Below, one piece after another: positions 34,168 through 42,340 of a stretch of 64,000 bases of DNA (positions are counted from its first letter, which is position 1; each line of letters opens with the position of its first letter). The position numbers were made by a program, and so were the translations under genes. Where the stretch lies: assembly GCF_907177275.1 (NCBI RefSeq), contig NZ_CAJSLV010000059.1, positions 314,978-378,977 on the forward strand. Direction: 5' to 3'. The notes below the pieces were generated by a model. That model was not told where the DNA came from. It saw only the letters and a program-made list of their open reading frames with translations, and did not search any database. This DNA comes from Actinacidiphila cocklensis (GTDB lineage: Bacteria; Actinomycetota; Actinomycetes; Streptomycetales; Streptomycetaceae).

Positions 34168-34803
34168 CTAGCTCGCGGTGCCGTAGAGGCGGTCGCCCGC
34201 GTCGCCGAGGCCGGGGACGATGAAGCCGCGCTCGTTGAGCCGCTCGTCCACCGCCGCGGTGACCACGGTGACCGGCTTGCCCGCCAGCGCGCGCTCCATC
34301 ACCTCGACGCCCTCGGGGGCGGCCAGCAGGCACAGCGCGGTGACGTCGTCGGCGCCCAGCTCGATCAGCAGGTTGATCGCCGCGACCAGGGTGCCGCCGG
34401 TGGCCAGCATCGGGTCCACCACGTAGACCTGCCGGCCGGACAGGTCGTCGGGCATCCGGGTGGCGTACGTCCTGGCCTCCAGGGTCTTCTCGTCGCGCAC
34501 CATGCCGAGGAAGCCGACCTCGGCGGTCGGCAGCAGCCTGACCATGCCGTCGAGCATGCCGAGCCCGGCACGCAGGATCGGCACCACCAGGGGCCGCGGG
34601 TACGACAGCCGCACGCCGGTGGTCGGCGCGACGGGGGTGCGGATGTCGACCTGCTCGGTCCTGACGTCGCGGGTCGCCTCGTAGGCGAGCAGGGTGACCA
34701 GCTCGTCGGCGAGTCGCCGGAAGGTCGGTGAGTCGGTGCGCTCGTCGCGCAGGGTGGTGAGCTTGTGCGCGACCAGCGGGTGGTCGACAACGTGGAGACG
34801 CAT
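34168..34803 (-). CDS. upp: Uracil phosphoribosyltransferase
   Basis: 211 residues. The enzyme makes UMP from uracil and PRPP in pyrimidine salvage. The PRPP-binding signature VDPMLATGGTLVAAI is present, as are YPRPLVVPILRAGLGMLDG, RDEKTLEA and the uracil-binding C-terminal GFIVPGLGDAGDRLYGT. The length is that of the family. It is transcribed away from the tadA region. Confidence 0.97.
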   Translation of the reverse strand: MRLHVVDHPLVAHKLTTLRDERTDSPTFRRLADELVTLLAYEATRDVRTEQVDIRTPVAPTTGVRLSYPRPLVVPILRAGLGMLDGMVRLLPTAEVGFLGMVRDEKTLEARTYATRMPDDLSGRQVYVVDPMLATGGTLVAAINLLIELGADDVTALCLLAAPEGVEVMERALAGKPVTVVTAAVDERLNERGFIVPGLGDAGDRLYGTAS

Positions 34804-34961
34804 ACCGATGACTGTATCCGCCGCCCCCGGGGACTCTGCCAGCCCCGCTTCACCGGCGGCTCGTACGCCGCCGGTGGGGTAAACCGCCCGTAAGAGGGAA
34901 ACTTGGTCAGTACGCCCGGCGCGTCACCCGGGCGAACCGGACCCGGGGATGGTGGGTGCCC

Positions 34962-35126
34962 ATGGCGGACCAGGACGACGAACGCGATCTGGAGCGCCGC
35001 CGCAAGCGCGCCCTGTTCCTGCGGGAGCTGAACGAGGCCAAGGAGCTGCGCGACCGGGTCCAGCCCCGCAAGGCCCGCGCCGCACGCATGCGGCAGCAGA
35101 TGCGGATGCGGACCTTCCGCTGGTGA
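34962..35126 (+). CDS. Small basic charged protein, unknown
   Basis: A 54-residue frame from ATG 34962 to TGA 35126. Its first 30 residues are strongly charged (MADQDDERDLERRRKRALFL), probably a helix; the tail is Arg/Met-rich (RMRQQMRMRTFRW). I recall similar short proteins near upp in Streptomyces but know no function. The length of clean frame, charge pattern and codon use support a real gene; the upstream SD is weak. Confidence 0.6.
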   Translation: MADQDDERDLERRRKRALFLRELNEAKELRDRVQPRKARAARMRQQMRMRTFRW

Positions 35127-35159
35127 ATGTCCGTGATCCGCACCACACACCGTGGGCGC

Positions 35160-35192
35160 GCAGCGTGACCACTCGGTGACCTCCGGGTGACC
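35160..35192 (-). promoter_or_regulatory. PHO-box-like triple direct repeat
   Basis: On the minus strand there are three consecutive 11-nt units: GGTCACCCGGA, GGTCACCGAGT and GGTCACGCTGC. The Streptomyces PhoP direct-repeat unit is G(G/T)TCAYYYR(G/C)G. The first unit matches 10 of 11 positions; the others match the GGTCAC core. It lies 190 bp upstream of the tadA-associated gene and 34 bp after the small basic protein gene. Confidence 0.45.
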
Positions 35193-35381
35193 TCCGCACC
35201 CCCACAATGGCCGTACAAGATCGCCGAATCTCGCAGAAGTGACGAAGACCTGGCACGTCGCAGTGCCGAAGACCCTTCGCAACGCCCCGGTTTCTGCCAC
35301 GATGCCGATGGGCGGGGCCGACAGAAGTGGAAAGCGGCCCCCACCCGGTCCGGACGGCCTGAGACCAGTGGGAGAGTCACG

Positions 35382-35921
35382 GTGTACTTCGCCGCACTGC
35401 TCGCGCGCACCGAGGACGGTTGGCACGCGAGCGAACCCGATCTCGACAATGTGGAAACCCTCGCCGATCTGAGCGATCTGGCCCGCGCGGCCGGCGACGA
35501 GGAGGAAACGGTTCTGGTCTTCATCGAGCAGGAGGACGCCTGGTTCGGCGTCATCCGGGTCGACGGTGAAGAGGACCCCAGGATCTACGTGTCCGACGCG
35601 GCAGCCGCCGCCCGCAGCTCGTACGGAGAGATCCTTCTCACGGACGAGGTGCTGGGCCGCGACCCGGAGGACCTCGACGACCTGGTCGACCTCGACGGCA
35701 CCGAGGACGGCGAAACCGACGACGACGAGGACGCCGTGGCGGGCGCCTCTGACGACCATGTGCCGACCGGCCCGCTCGGCGAGACCGATCTGCTCGCCGA
35801 CCTGGGGATGAGCACCCTGGAGCTGCTGGCACTCAGCGGCGACGGGGCGCTCACCGGGGAGGCGCTGGGCGAGATCGCCGAGGCGCTGGGCTGTGCCGAC
35901 GTACTGGAGGCGGTCCGCTGA
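35382..35921 (+). CDS. tRNA adenosine deaminase-associated protein
   Basis: 179 residues from GTG 35382 with SD GGGAGAG. The sequence begins YFAALLARTEDGWHASEPDL and is strongly acidic in the middle (LDDLVDLDGTEDGETDDDED). Proteins of this type are encoded immediately before tadA in actinobacteria and take their name from that neighbourhood; a biochemical role is not known to me. Its end supplies the SD for tadA, so the two are coupled. Confidence 0.85.
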   Translation: MYFAALLARTEDGWHASEPDLDNVETLADLSDLARAAGDEEETVLVFIEQEDAWFGVIRVDGEEDPRIYVSDAAAAARSSYGEILLTDEVLGRDPEDLDDLVDLDGTEDGETDDDEDAVAGASDDHVPTGPLGETDLLADLGMSTLELLALSGDGALTGEALGEIAEALGCADVLEAVR

Positions 35922-36442
35922 CAGCACACCCACCGGCATCGGAACCTCCGCCAGGGGACGGGGCGCAGCCGGCAGACCCGGTACGCGACCCGTGGACCGC
36001 CGCCATGCGGCTGGCCCTGGCGGAGGCCGAACACGCCCCGCTCACCGGCGACGTCCCGGTGGGCGCGGTCGTGCTGTCCGCGGACGGTACGACCGTGCTC
36101 GCCCGCGCCCGCAACGAACGCGAGGCCACCGGCGACCCGACCGCCCACGCCGAGATCCTGGCCATCCGCAGGGCCGCCGAGGCCACCGGCGAGTGGCGGC
36201 TGACCGGCTGCACCCTGGTGGTCACCCTCGAACCGTGCTCGATGTGCGCGGGCGCGATCGTCCAGTCCCGCCTCGACCGGGTGGTCTACGCGGCCACCGA
36301 CGCCAAGGCGGGAGCCGCCGGCTCCCTGTGGGACCTGATCCGCGACCGCCGTCTCAACCACCGCCCCGAGGTGGTCTCCGGCGTCCTCCCCGGCCCCGCG
36401 GCGACCCTCCTCAGCCACTTCTTCCGGCCACCCGCCCGCTAA
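35918..36442 (+). CDS. tadA: tRNA-specific adenosine deaminase TadA, likely CTG start
   Basis: The enzyme deaminates A34 to inosine in tRNA-Arg(ACG); a matching tRNA lies at 60665. Zinc and catalytic residues are DPTAHAEIL and TLEPCSMCAGA. The first ATG/GTG in frame is 36005, with no SD and cutting into the first helix. A CTG at 35918 overlaps the previous stop (CTGA), is in frame, and has GGAGG 7 nt upstream. It adds 29 residues including DPW before the first helix. I therefore prefer 35918 (174 residues); 36005 is the fallback. Confidence 0.85.
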   Translation: MTAHPPASEPPPGDGAQPADPVRDPWTAAMRLALAEAEHAPLTGDVPVGAVVLSADGTTVLARARNEREATGDPTAHAEILAIRRAAEATGEWRLTGCTLVVTLEPCSMCAGAIVQSRLDRVVYAATDAKAGAAGSLWDLIRDRRLNHRPEVVSGVLPGPAATLLSHFFRPPAR

Positions 36443-36482
36443 CGATTTCGGCACACCGTCGGCGTGGGCTAGGATCTCTCTC

Positions 36483-36569
36483 GGTAGCGTGTCCGAGCGG
36501 CCTAAGGAGCACGCCTCGAAAGCGTGTGAGGGGGCAACTCCTCCGTGGGTTCAAATCCCACCGCTACCG
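36483..36569 (+). tRNA. tRNA-Ser (anticodon CGA)
   Basis: An 87-nt class II tRNA. The acceptor stem GGTAGCG pairs with CGCTACC. The anticodon stem CACGC/GCGTG encloses CTCGAAA, anticodon CGA. A variable arm and TpsiC GGTTCAAATCC follow. CCA is not encoded. Confidence 0.95.
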
Positions 36570-36575
36570 CTCTGA

Positions 36576-36629
36576 GCAGAACGCACTCGACCACCCGCGG
36601 GCATCCGCGGGTGGTCGAGTGCGTTCTGC
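36576..36629 (+). terminator. 25-bp perfect hairpin downstream of tRNA-Ser
   Basis: Positions 36576-36600 and 36605-36629 are exact reverse complements around a GCAT loop. It starts 7 nt after the tRNA. No T tract follows. The rest of the gap up to 36841 holds no gene I can support. Confidence 0.8.
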
Positions 36630-36841
36630 GTCCCCGTCCCGTCCCCGTCCCCGTCGCCGGCGGCGTGGAGGTCCGTCGCGGGCGCCGCGGCCGTCATGTC
36701 ACGAATGCCGGGAATGGCAGGAATGCAGGAATGGTGACGGTTCCCGCCATGACGGGAGCCGCTCCGGCCATTCCGGAATCACCGCTCACAGCTCCGGCGC
36801 GGCCAATGCCGTACGGCATTGAATTACCGCGTCCGGATTGT

Positions 36842-37282
36842 TCACGGTGCTGCCGCAGGAACGCGGAGCCGGTCCCAGGAGATCTTGCCGGGCATTCCGT
36901 CCGCGTCACTTCCGGAGAATCCGATTTTCTGCTGCCACATGGCGTAGGATTCCCGGTCCTCCTGCGACCACCTGTCGTCGGGCGGCTCGGTGAACTTCGA
37001 GCAGCCCTCCTCGATGAGCCGCTCGTCCATGGCGACGATGATGGGGCTCTGGGGTGCCTGGTTGAAGAAGTCCTTACCAGGGAACGGCTGGTTGGTGGAG
37101 ACCGGCGGGGGGCTGGAGCCGCCGGGCGCCGAGACGAGCAGCTTCTGGCCCACCTTGATGATGTTCGGGTTGGGGATGTTGTTCCACTTCGCCAGCAGCT
37201 CCGGCGTCGTGTGGAAGTGGGCTGCGATGGAGGTGAGCGTGTCACCTGATTTCACTACGTAGGTCTGTGTTGTCTGGGTCAT
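36842..37282 (-). CDS. LysM-domain protein without signal peptide
   Basis: 146 residues. An N-terminal LysM domain (TYVVKSGDTLTSIAAHFHTT ... IIKVGQKLLV) predicts binding to peptidoglycan or chitin-like glycans. A Pro/Ser linker leads to a C-terminal module of about 75 residues (FTEPPDDRWSQEDRESYAMW ... DADGMPGKISWDRLRV) resembling peptidoglycan-binding modules. No export signal is visible from ATG 37282, though the ligand is extracellular. It is divergent from the acetyltransferase gene. Confidence 0.87.
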   Translation of the reverse strand: MTQTTQTYVVKSGDTLTSIAAHFHTTPELLAKWNNIPNPNIIKVGQKLLVSAPGGSSPPPVSTNQPFPGKDFFNQAPQSPIIVAMDERLIEEGCSKFTEPPDDRWSQEDRESYAMWQQKIGFSGSDADGMPGKISWDRLRVPAAAP

Positions 37283-37462
37283 ATGTCCACCGTAAAACGA
37301 CCCGTTGGAGCGAACAACCGGGAGAGATGGGCCGCGGTGGAAAACCCGGTGGCCGAATTGCGCGGCGAATATTCTACCCACCCTGCGGCTCGCTCGCCTA
37401 TGCTCTCCGTCGTTGTGACCCGGCCCGCTCCACGGGCACCGGGAGGGGGAGGGGCGGTCGCG

Positions 37463-38680
37463 ATGAGTGCGACGACGAGGACGGCCGGCGAACCGGACGT
37501 GGTGGCGGTGCTCGACCTGGCGGCGGAGCTGCAAGGGCCTGACGGCCACGGCGGGGCGGCGCTCGAAGAGGCCGTACGGGAGGGGCGGGTCAGGGTCGCC
37601 GAATTACAAGGCGCCCTGGTGGGCTACGCCGTGCTGGAACACCCGCTCCCGCACCATGTCCGGCTGTCCTGCATAGGCGTCCGCCGCGGCCACCGCCGGC
37701 GCGGGGTGGCCTCGGCGCTGCTCGGCCTGGTGCTCGACGAGGCGCGGGAGACCGAGGCGGGCGGCGGCACCGTGTCCTGCGTCGCCGACCCCGCGGCGAC
37801 GGCGGTCGCGGGCCTGCTGCTGTCGCACGGCTTCCTCGGCACCCGGACCATGCGGACCGGGCCCGGCGGGCGGTCGCTGCAGCTGTACTTCCAGCACAAG
37901 GAGCGGGTGGATTACCTCGACCCCGGCACCGGCCACCTCGTCCCGGTGGCCGACACCGAGCAGCTGGTCGACTCGCTCGCGTCCCGCGACGACCACGCGG
38001 TGACCGCGCTCGCGGTGCTCTCCGGCGAACCGGCCTTCGAGATATCGCGGTTCGAACGGGACGACCCGTCGGCTCTGCAGTCCGGCGAGGCCCAGGCCGG
38101 CGTGGCCTTCTCCGGCTCGGTGCTCGCCTCGCTGACCTTCCTGGTCGGCTTCTCCTTCGCCTCCTCGCACTACCCCGACGATGTGCGGCTGCTGCTGATC
38201 GTGGCCACCTTCGTCACCACCATGTCGCTGATCATCTACGCCAGCGCCGCCGGTGAGCTGGCCCGGATACGCTCCAACGCCTTCGGGCGGATCATGAAGT
38301 GGGGCAACGTGCTGTCCGAGTACGGCGGTGTCCTGCCGTTCCTCGCCTCGCTGCCGATCACGTACGCGCAGCTGACCGACTCGACCTGGCTGACGGTCCT
38401 GACCGGACTGGCCTTCAGCGTGGGCCTCGCCGTCTACGAGCGGTCCGGGTTCTCGATCGCGCACCGCTTCCGGTGGACGCCGTGGGCCACGGCGCTGGCC
38501 GCGGTCACCAGCCTGGGGCCGGCCGCCGGCGTGGTCACCGTGGCCGCCGGGCTTCCCAGTTGGCCCTCGACGACCGTCCTGATGGCCGCCCTCGCGGCGC
38601 GGACCGTGGTCTACCTCTTCCGGCGCGGCGCGGAGTCCGGGGTCCCCGAGCCCAGGCGGGTGTGGCAGATCAGGCAGTGA
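37463..38680 (+). CDS. GNAT acetyltransferase fused to a multi-helix membrane domain
   Basis: 405 residues from ATG 37463, after a G-rich SD. Residues 1-145 form a GNAT domain (SCIGVRRGHRRRGVASALLG is the acetyl-CoA loop). A linker with LYFQHKERVDYLDPGTGHLV leads to five or six membrane helices from about 215 (SGSVLASLTFLVGFSFASS; LIVATFVTTMSLIIYASAAG; VLAVYERSGF region; final ARTVVYLFRR). The membrane part is unfamiliar. It may localise acetylation to a membrane or surface substrate. It ends 7 nt from the convergent oxidase gene. Confidence 0.8.
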   Translation: MSATTRTAGEPDVVAVLDLAAELQGPDGHGGAALEEAVREGRVRVAELQGALVGYAVLEHPLPHHVRLSCIGVRRGHRRRGVASALLGLVLDEARETEAGGGTVSCVADPAATAVAGLLLSHGFLGTRTMRTGPGGRSLQLYFQHKERVDYLDPGTGHLVPVADTEQLVDSLASRDDHAVTALAVLSGEPAFEISRFERDDPSALQSGEAQAGVAFSGSVLASLTFLVGFSFASSHYPDDVRLLLIVATFVTTMSLIIYASAAGELARIRSNAFGRIMKWGNVLSEYGGVLPFLASLPITYAQLTDSTWLTVLTGLAFSVGLAVYERSGFSIAHRFRWTPWATALAAVTSLGPAAGVVTVAAGLPSWPSTTVLMAALAARTVVYLFRRGAESGVPEPRRVWQIRQ

Positions 38681-38687
38681 CCGGCCG

Positions 38688-39656
38688 TCAGCCGCGCAGC
38701 AGGGCGGCCACCTCCCTGGCGCAGCCCCAGGACACGGTGACCCCCGCGCCGCCGTGCCCGTAGTTGTGCAGCAGCCGCCCGTGTGCGGTGGGATCGGCCG
38801 CCAGCCGCACCTGGGGGCGCACCGGCCGCAGGCCGACCCGGGCGGCGAGCACCGCCGCGTCCCGCACCTGCGGAAGCACGGCGGCGCAGCGCCGGATGAT
38901 CGCGGCGGTCGCCGACGGGTCGGGCCGCAGGTCCCAGACGCCCGGCTCCGCGGTGCCGCCGAGCACGAGGGTGTCGCCGTGCGGGTAGGCGTAGACCAGT
39001 TCCTCGGCGTCCGGGGTGTCGTCGCAGAAGAACTCCGTGATGCCGGGGTTCTCGACCACCGCGATCTGGCCGCGGACCACGGTGGTCGCCGGATCGGGCA
39101 CCAGTGCCCGCGCGCCGCTGCCCGAGCAGTTGACCACCACGGGCGCCTCGGCCAGCGCCTCGGCCGGGGAGCCGTAGCGCCGCGTGCGCAGCCGGCCGCC
39201 GGCCGCGGCGAGCCGCCGCACCAGGTAGCCGAGGTAGTGGGGCATGTCGATCACCGGGGCGGTGTAGCGCCACCCGACGGCGTAGCCGGGCCGCAGCTCA
39301 GCGGGGGTGCAGGCCTGCGCGCCGACGGTGCCGGTCCAGTCGGGAGCGGTGCGCGGCACCAGGGACTGGTGCGTCCCGCTCACCAGCCGTACGCCGGTGG
39401 TCTGCGGCCGGTCGGCCAGGGAGGCGAAGTCCGCGAGGGAGATCTCGCTCCACTGCCTGACCCGGTCCTGCGGCTCGATCATGAAGGGGTCCCAGGCCGC
39501 CCCCGCGGCGGCCGAGGTGGTGGCGCCGGGCGGCAGGTCGGAGTCCACCCGCACGGTGAGGCCGTCCTCGGCCAGGCAGACGGCGGTGGTCAGGCCGGTG
39601 ACGCCCGCGCCGATGACCAGGACGTCGGGGCGGGCCGGACGGGTCGCCTTCGCCAT
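38688..39656 (-). CDS. FAD-dependent oxidoreductase, D-amino-acid oxidase-like
   Basis: 322 residues from ATG 39656. The dinucleotide-binding start VLVIGAGVTGLTTAVCLAEDG is followed by AGAAWDPFMIEP, VVNCSGSGARALVPD, RGQIAVVENPGI and the C-terminal GHGGAGVTVSWGCAREVA, all typical of DAAO/DASPO enzymes. It should oxidise D-amino acids to imino acids with hydrogen peroxide release. The length fits the family. It is convergent with the GNAT fusion. Confidence 0.9.
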   Translation of the reverse strand: MAKATRPARPDVLVIGAGVTGLTTAVCLAEDGLTVRVDSDLPPGATTSAAAGAAWDPFMIEPQDRVRQWSEISLADFASLADRPQTTGVRLVSGTHQSLVPRTAPDWTGTVGAQACTPAELRPGYAVGWRYTAPVIDMPHYLGYLVRRLAAAGGRLRTRRYGSPAEALAEAPVVVNCSGSGARALVPDPATTVVRGQIAVVENPGITEFFCDDTPDAEELVYAYPHGDTLVLGGTAEPGVWDLRPDPSATAAIIRRCAAVLPQVRDAAVLAARVGLRPVRPQVRLAADPTAHGRLLHNYGHGGAGVTVSWGCAREVAALLRG

Positions 39657-39815
39657 GGGATGACGATGGCACAACCTGCCGTGGGCGGCGGACATGGCGT
39701 TCATAGGATCAAGAGGCTGGGTGAGCACCTGATTGCGCCGACTGATGGATAGACTCTGTGGATTGCACACTTGTGACCGTTGGTGCGTAACTGCGGCTGG
39801 GGAGGGCAAGGGAGC

Positions 39816-39980
39816 ATGGCGCAGGCGAGGAAGGTCGCCACGTACGTGATGGTGATCTTCGTGCTCTACACGATCATCAACCAGCCCGCCCGGGCAGCCG
39901 ATCTTGTGCAGGTGGGTTTCGTCGGGATATCGAACGCGGCGAAGAGCATCGGGCAGTTCATGCACGACCTGGTCAACTAG
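39816..39980 (+). CDS. Small one-helix membrane/secreted protein
   Basis: 54 residues from ATG 39816, with AAGGGAG upstream. One hydrophobic segment (VATYVMVIFVLYTIINQPAR) is followed by ADLVQVGFVGISNAAKSIGQ. It could be a small membrane protein or a signal peptide with a 25-residue mature part. I recall homologues in Streptomyces without function. It lies 23 bp upstream of the Dabb gene. Confidence 0.7.
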   Translation: MAQARKVATYVMVIFVLYTIINQPARAADLVQVGFVGISNAAKSIGQFMHDLVN

Positions 39981-40003
39981 CACGACAGCGAGCGAGGGGT
40001 TCG

Positions 40004-40297
40004 ATGATCCGGCATCTGGTGCTGTTCAAGCTCAACGAGGGCGTCTCGCGGGACGAGCCGCGGGTGGTGGACGGGGCACGCGGGTTCGCCGAGCTGGGTG
40101 GGCTGGTGCCCGAGGTCGAGTCCTGGGAGTGCGGCTGGAACGTCAGCGACCGGCCGATCGCCTACGACTTCGCGATCAACTCCTCTGTCGCGGACGGCGA
40201 CGCCCTGGTGCGGTACCTCGAACACCCGGCGCATCAGGCCGCGGTCGCACCCTGGGCCGGATTCGCCACCTGGGTGATCGCCGACTACGAGATCTGA
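40004..40297 (+). CDS. Dabb (stress-responsive alpha/beta barrel) family protein
   Basis: 97 residues. The opening IRHLVLFKLNEGVSRDE and the ending HQAAVAPWAGFATWVIADYE are typical of the Dabb/Hsp fold, a ferredoxin-like dimer. No catalytic function can be assigned. It is followed by a hairpin terminator. Confidence 0.88.
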   Translation: MIRHLVLFKLNEGVSRDEPRVVDGARGFAELGGLVPEVESWECGWNVSDRPIAYDFAINSSVADGDALVRYLEHPAHQAAVAPWAGFATWVIADYEI

Positions 40298-40330
40298 GCC
40301 CCGGCCCGCGCCGCCGCGGGCCCATCGTGA

Positions 40331-40362
40331 GCCCCCTGCCGGGTCCGGCGGGGGGCTTCTTC
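40331..40362 (+). terminator. Rho-independent-type terminator after the Dabb gene
   Basis: GCCCCCTGCCGG (40331-40342) pairs with CCGGCGGGGGGC (40345-40356), with one G-T wobble, and is followed by TTCTTC. It separates the Dabb gene from the sigma factor genes. Confidence 0.75.
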
Positions 40363-40487
40363 GCGGGCGGGGCGCACTCCGGTTGTACAACACGGCAATA
40401 TGCGGTGCTTGCACACACAGCACATGAATTGTGATGCTATGACCGCTTTTGCCGGACGAGTCGACCAGTGTGGGGTGTGATGTGCCG

Positions 40488-41309
40488 ATGCCGGCCCGTA
40501 CGGCGTCAACGATGTATCCGCGCGGAAGGACCCGTACCCCGAGCACCAACGCGGCGGACGCACGGGCACTCACGCAGGTGCTGTTCGAACAGATCCGCAC
40601 ACTGGAACCCGGCACACCCGAGCACACCCGGGTCCGCGCCGCGCTCATCGAGGTCAACCTGCCGCTGGTGCGGTACGCGGCGGCCCGCTTCCGCAGCCGC
40701 AACGAGCCGATGGAGGACGTGGTCCAGGTCGGCACGATCGGCCTGATCAACGCGATCGACCGGTTCGACCCGGACCGCGGGGTGCAGTTCCCGACCTTCG
40801 CGATGCCGACCGTGGTCGGCGAGATCAAGCGCTACTTCCGTGACAACGTGCGGACCGTGCACGTACCGCGCCGGCTGCACGAGCTGTGGGTGCAGGTCAG
40901 CGGGGCGATCGAGGACCTGACCGTACTGCACGGCAGATCCCCCACCACCGCCGAGATCGCCGAGCGGCTGAAGCTGTCGGAGGACGAGGTGCTGGCCTGC
41001 CTGGAGGCGGGCCGGGCGTATCACGCGACGTCACTGGAGGCCGCACAGGAGGGCGATGGCGCACCCGGGCTGCTCGACCGGCTCGGCTACGAGGACCCGG
41101 CGCTGTCCGGCGTCGAGCACCGCGATCTGGTCCGGCATCTTCTGGTGCAGCTTCCGGAACGGGAGCGCCGGATTCTGCTGCTGCGCTACTTCGGCAACCT
41201 GACCCAGTCCCAGATCAGCGCTGAGCTGGGGGTTTCCCAGATGCACGTGTCCCGGCTGCTGTCCCGCAGCTTCGCCCGGCTGAGATCCGCAAACCAGCTC
41301 GAAGCGTAA
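40488..41309 (+). CDS. sigF: SigB/SigF-type RNA polymerase sigma factor, first of a pair
   Basis: 273 residues from ATG 40488. Region 2 is EVNLPLVRYAAARFRSRNEP and MEDVVQVGTIGLINAIDRFD; region 3 covers RSPTTAEIAERLKLSEDEVL; region 4 has LTQSQISAELGVSQMHVSRL. This is a Group 3 sigma factor of the SigB/F/G family. Order relative to upp and the adjacent paralogue suggests it corresponds to S. coelicolor SigF, needed in late sporulation; the symbol rests on that synteny. No anti-sigma gene is adjacent. Confidence 0.88.
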   Translation: MPARTASTMYPRGRTRTPSTNAADARALTQVLFEQIRTLEPGTPEHTRVRAALIEVNLPLVRYAAARFRSRNEPMEDVVQVGTIGLINAIDRFDPDRGVQFPTFAMPTVVGEIKRYFRDNVRTVHVPRRLHELWVQVSGAIEDLTVLHGRSPTTAEIAERLKLSEDEVLACLEAGRAYHATSLEAAQEGDGAPGLLDRLGYEDPALSGVEHRDLVRHLLVQLPERERRILLLRYFGNLTQSQISAELGVSQMHVSRLLSRSFARLRSANQLEA

Positions 41310-41475
41310 CCGATGGGGATTAAGCCACCTGCACAGATATGTCGACTTGGCGCTACAGCGTGTTGCCGACATGTGACATTCTGCGGATACCGCGTTTGTC
41401 GCGAGCGCACCTCCGGTATTCCAGTGGAGGAACAACGTCGCTCGCGACACCCGTCCGCGACCTCAAGGGGGTGGC

Positions 41476-42315
41476 ATGTCCGTACAGGTGGGCAGTCCCA
41501 AGGTGCTCCGCAGTACCACCGACGCACCGCACGATGCTCTTCACGGCGAGGCCATCGACACCCGTACGCTGTCCCGCTCGCTCTTCCTGCGACTTGCGGA
41601 AGTGCCGGTGGACAGCCCGGAACGCACCTACGTACGCGACACGCTCATCGAGCTGAACCTCCCGCTCGTGCGTTACGCGGCGGCCCGCTTCCGCAGCCGC
41701 AACGAGCCGATGGAGGACATCGTCCAGGTCGGCACGATCGGCCTGATCAAAGCCATCGACCGCTTCGACTGCGAGCGCGGGGTGGAATTCCCCACGTTCG
41801 CGATGCCGACCATCGTCGGCGAGGTGAAGCGGTTCTTCCGCGACACCTCCTGGTCGGTCCGGGTACCGCGACGGCTCCAGGAGCTGCGGCTGGCCCTCAC
41901 CAAGGCCAGCGACGAGCTGTCCCAGCGGCTCGACCGCTCGCCGACCGTGGCGGAACTCGCCCTGTGCCTCGGCGTGACCGAGGAGGACGTGGTCGACGGC
42001 CTGGCCGTGGGCAACGCCTACACGGCCAGCTCGCTCGACTCCCCGCCGCCCGAGGACGACGGCGGCGAGGGCACCCTCGCCGACCGGCTCGGCTACGAGG
42101 ACACCGCACTCGAAGGCGTCGAGTACCGCGAGTCGCTCAAGCCACTCCTGGCCCAACTGCCGCCGCGTGAGCGCCAGATCATCATGCTGCGGTTCTTCGC
42201 GAACATGACGCAGTCGCAGATCGGCGAGGAGGTCGGCATCTCCCAGATGCACGTCTCCCGGTTGCTGACCCGCACACTGGCCCAGCTGCGCGAGGGCCTG
42301 ACCGCAGAAGGATGA
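41476..42315 (+). CDS. sigN: SigB/SigF-type RNA polymerase sigma factor, second of a pair
   Basis: 279 residues from ATG 41476, with AAGGGGGTGG upstream. Regions 2 and 4 are nearly the same as in the preceding gene (RYAAARFRSRNEPMEDIVQV; MTQSQIGEEVGISQMHVSRL), while the N-terminus and region 3 differ. The 166-bp gap suggests its own promoter. By position it matches S. coelicolor SigN, adjacent to sigF and involved in aerial hypha development. The symbol is inferred from gene order. Confidence 0.86.
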   Translation: MSVQVGSPKVLRSTTDAPHDALHGEAIDTRTLSRSLFLRLAEVPVDSPERTYVRDTLIELNLPLVRYAAARFRSRNEPMEDIVQVGTIGLIKAIDRFDCERGVEFPTFAMPTIVGEVKRFFRDTSWSVRVPRRLQELRLALTKASDELSQRLDRSPTVAELALCLGVTEEDVVDGLAVGNAYTASSLDSPPPEDDGGEGTLADRLGYEDTALEGVEYRESLKPLLAQLPPRERQIIMLRFFANMTQSQIGEEVGISQMHVSRLLTRTLAQLREGLTAEG

Positions 42316-42340
42316 CGTCGGGACGGAGTGGTCGGGCGCC

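Noticed and set aside
36483..36629. tRNA-Ser as an integration (att) site of a mobile element
   Set aside because: No integrase gene or duplicated tRNA 3' end was seen in the flanking sequence; neighbours are core genes.
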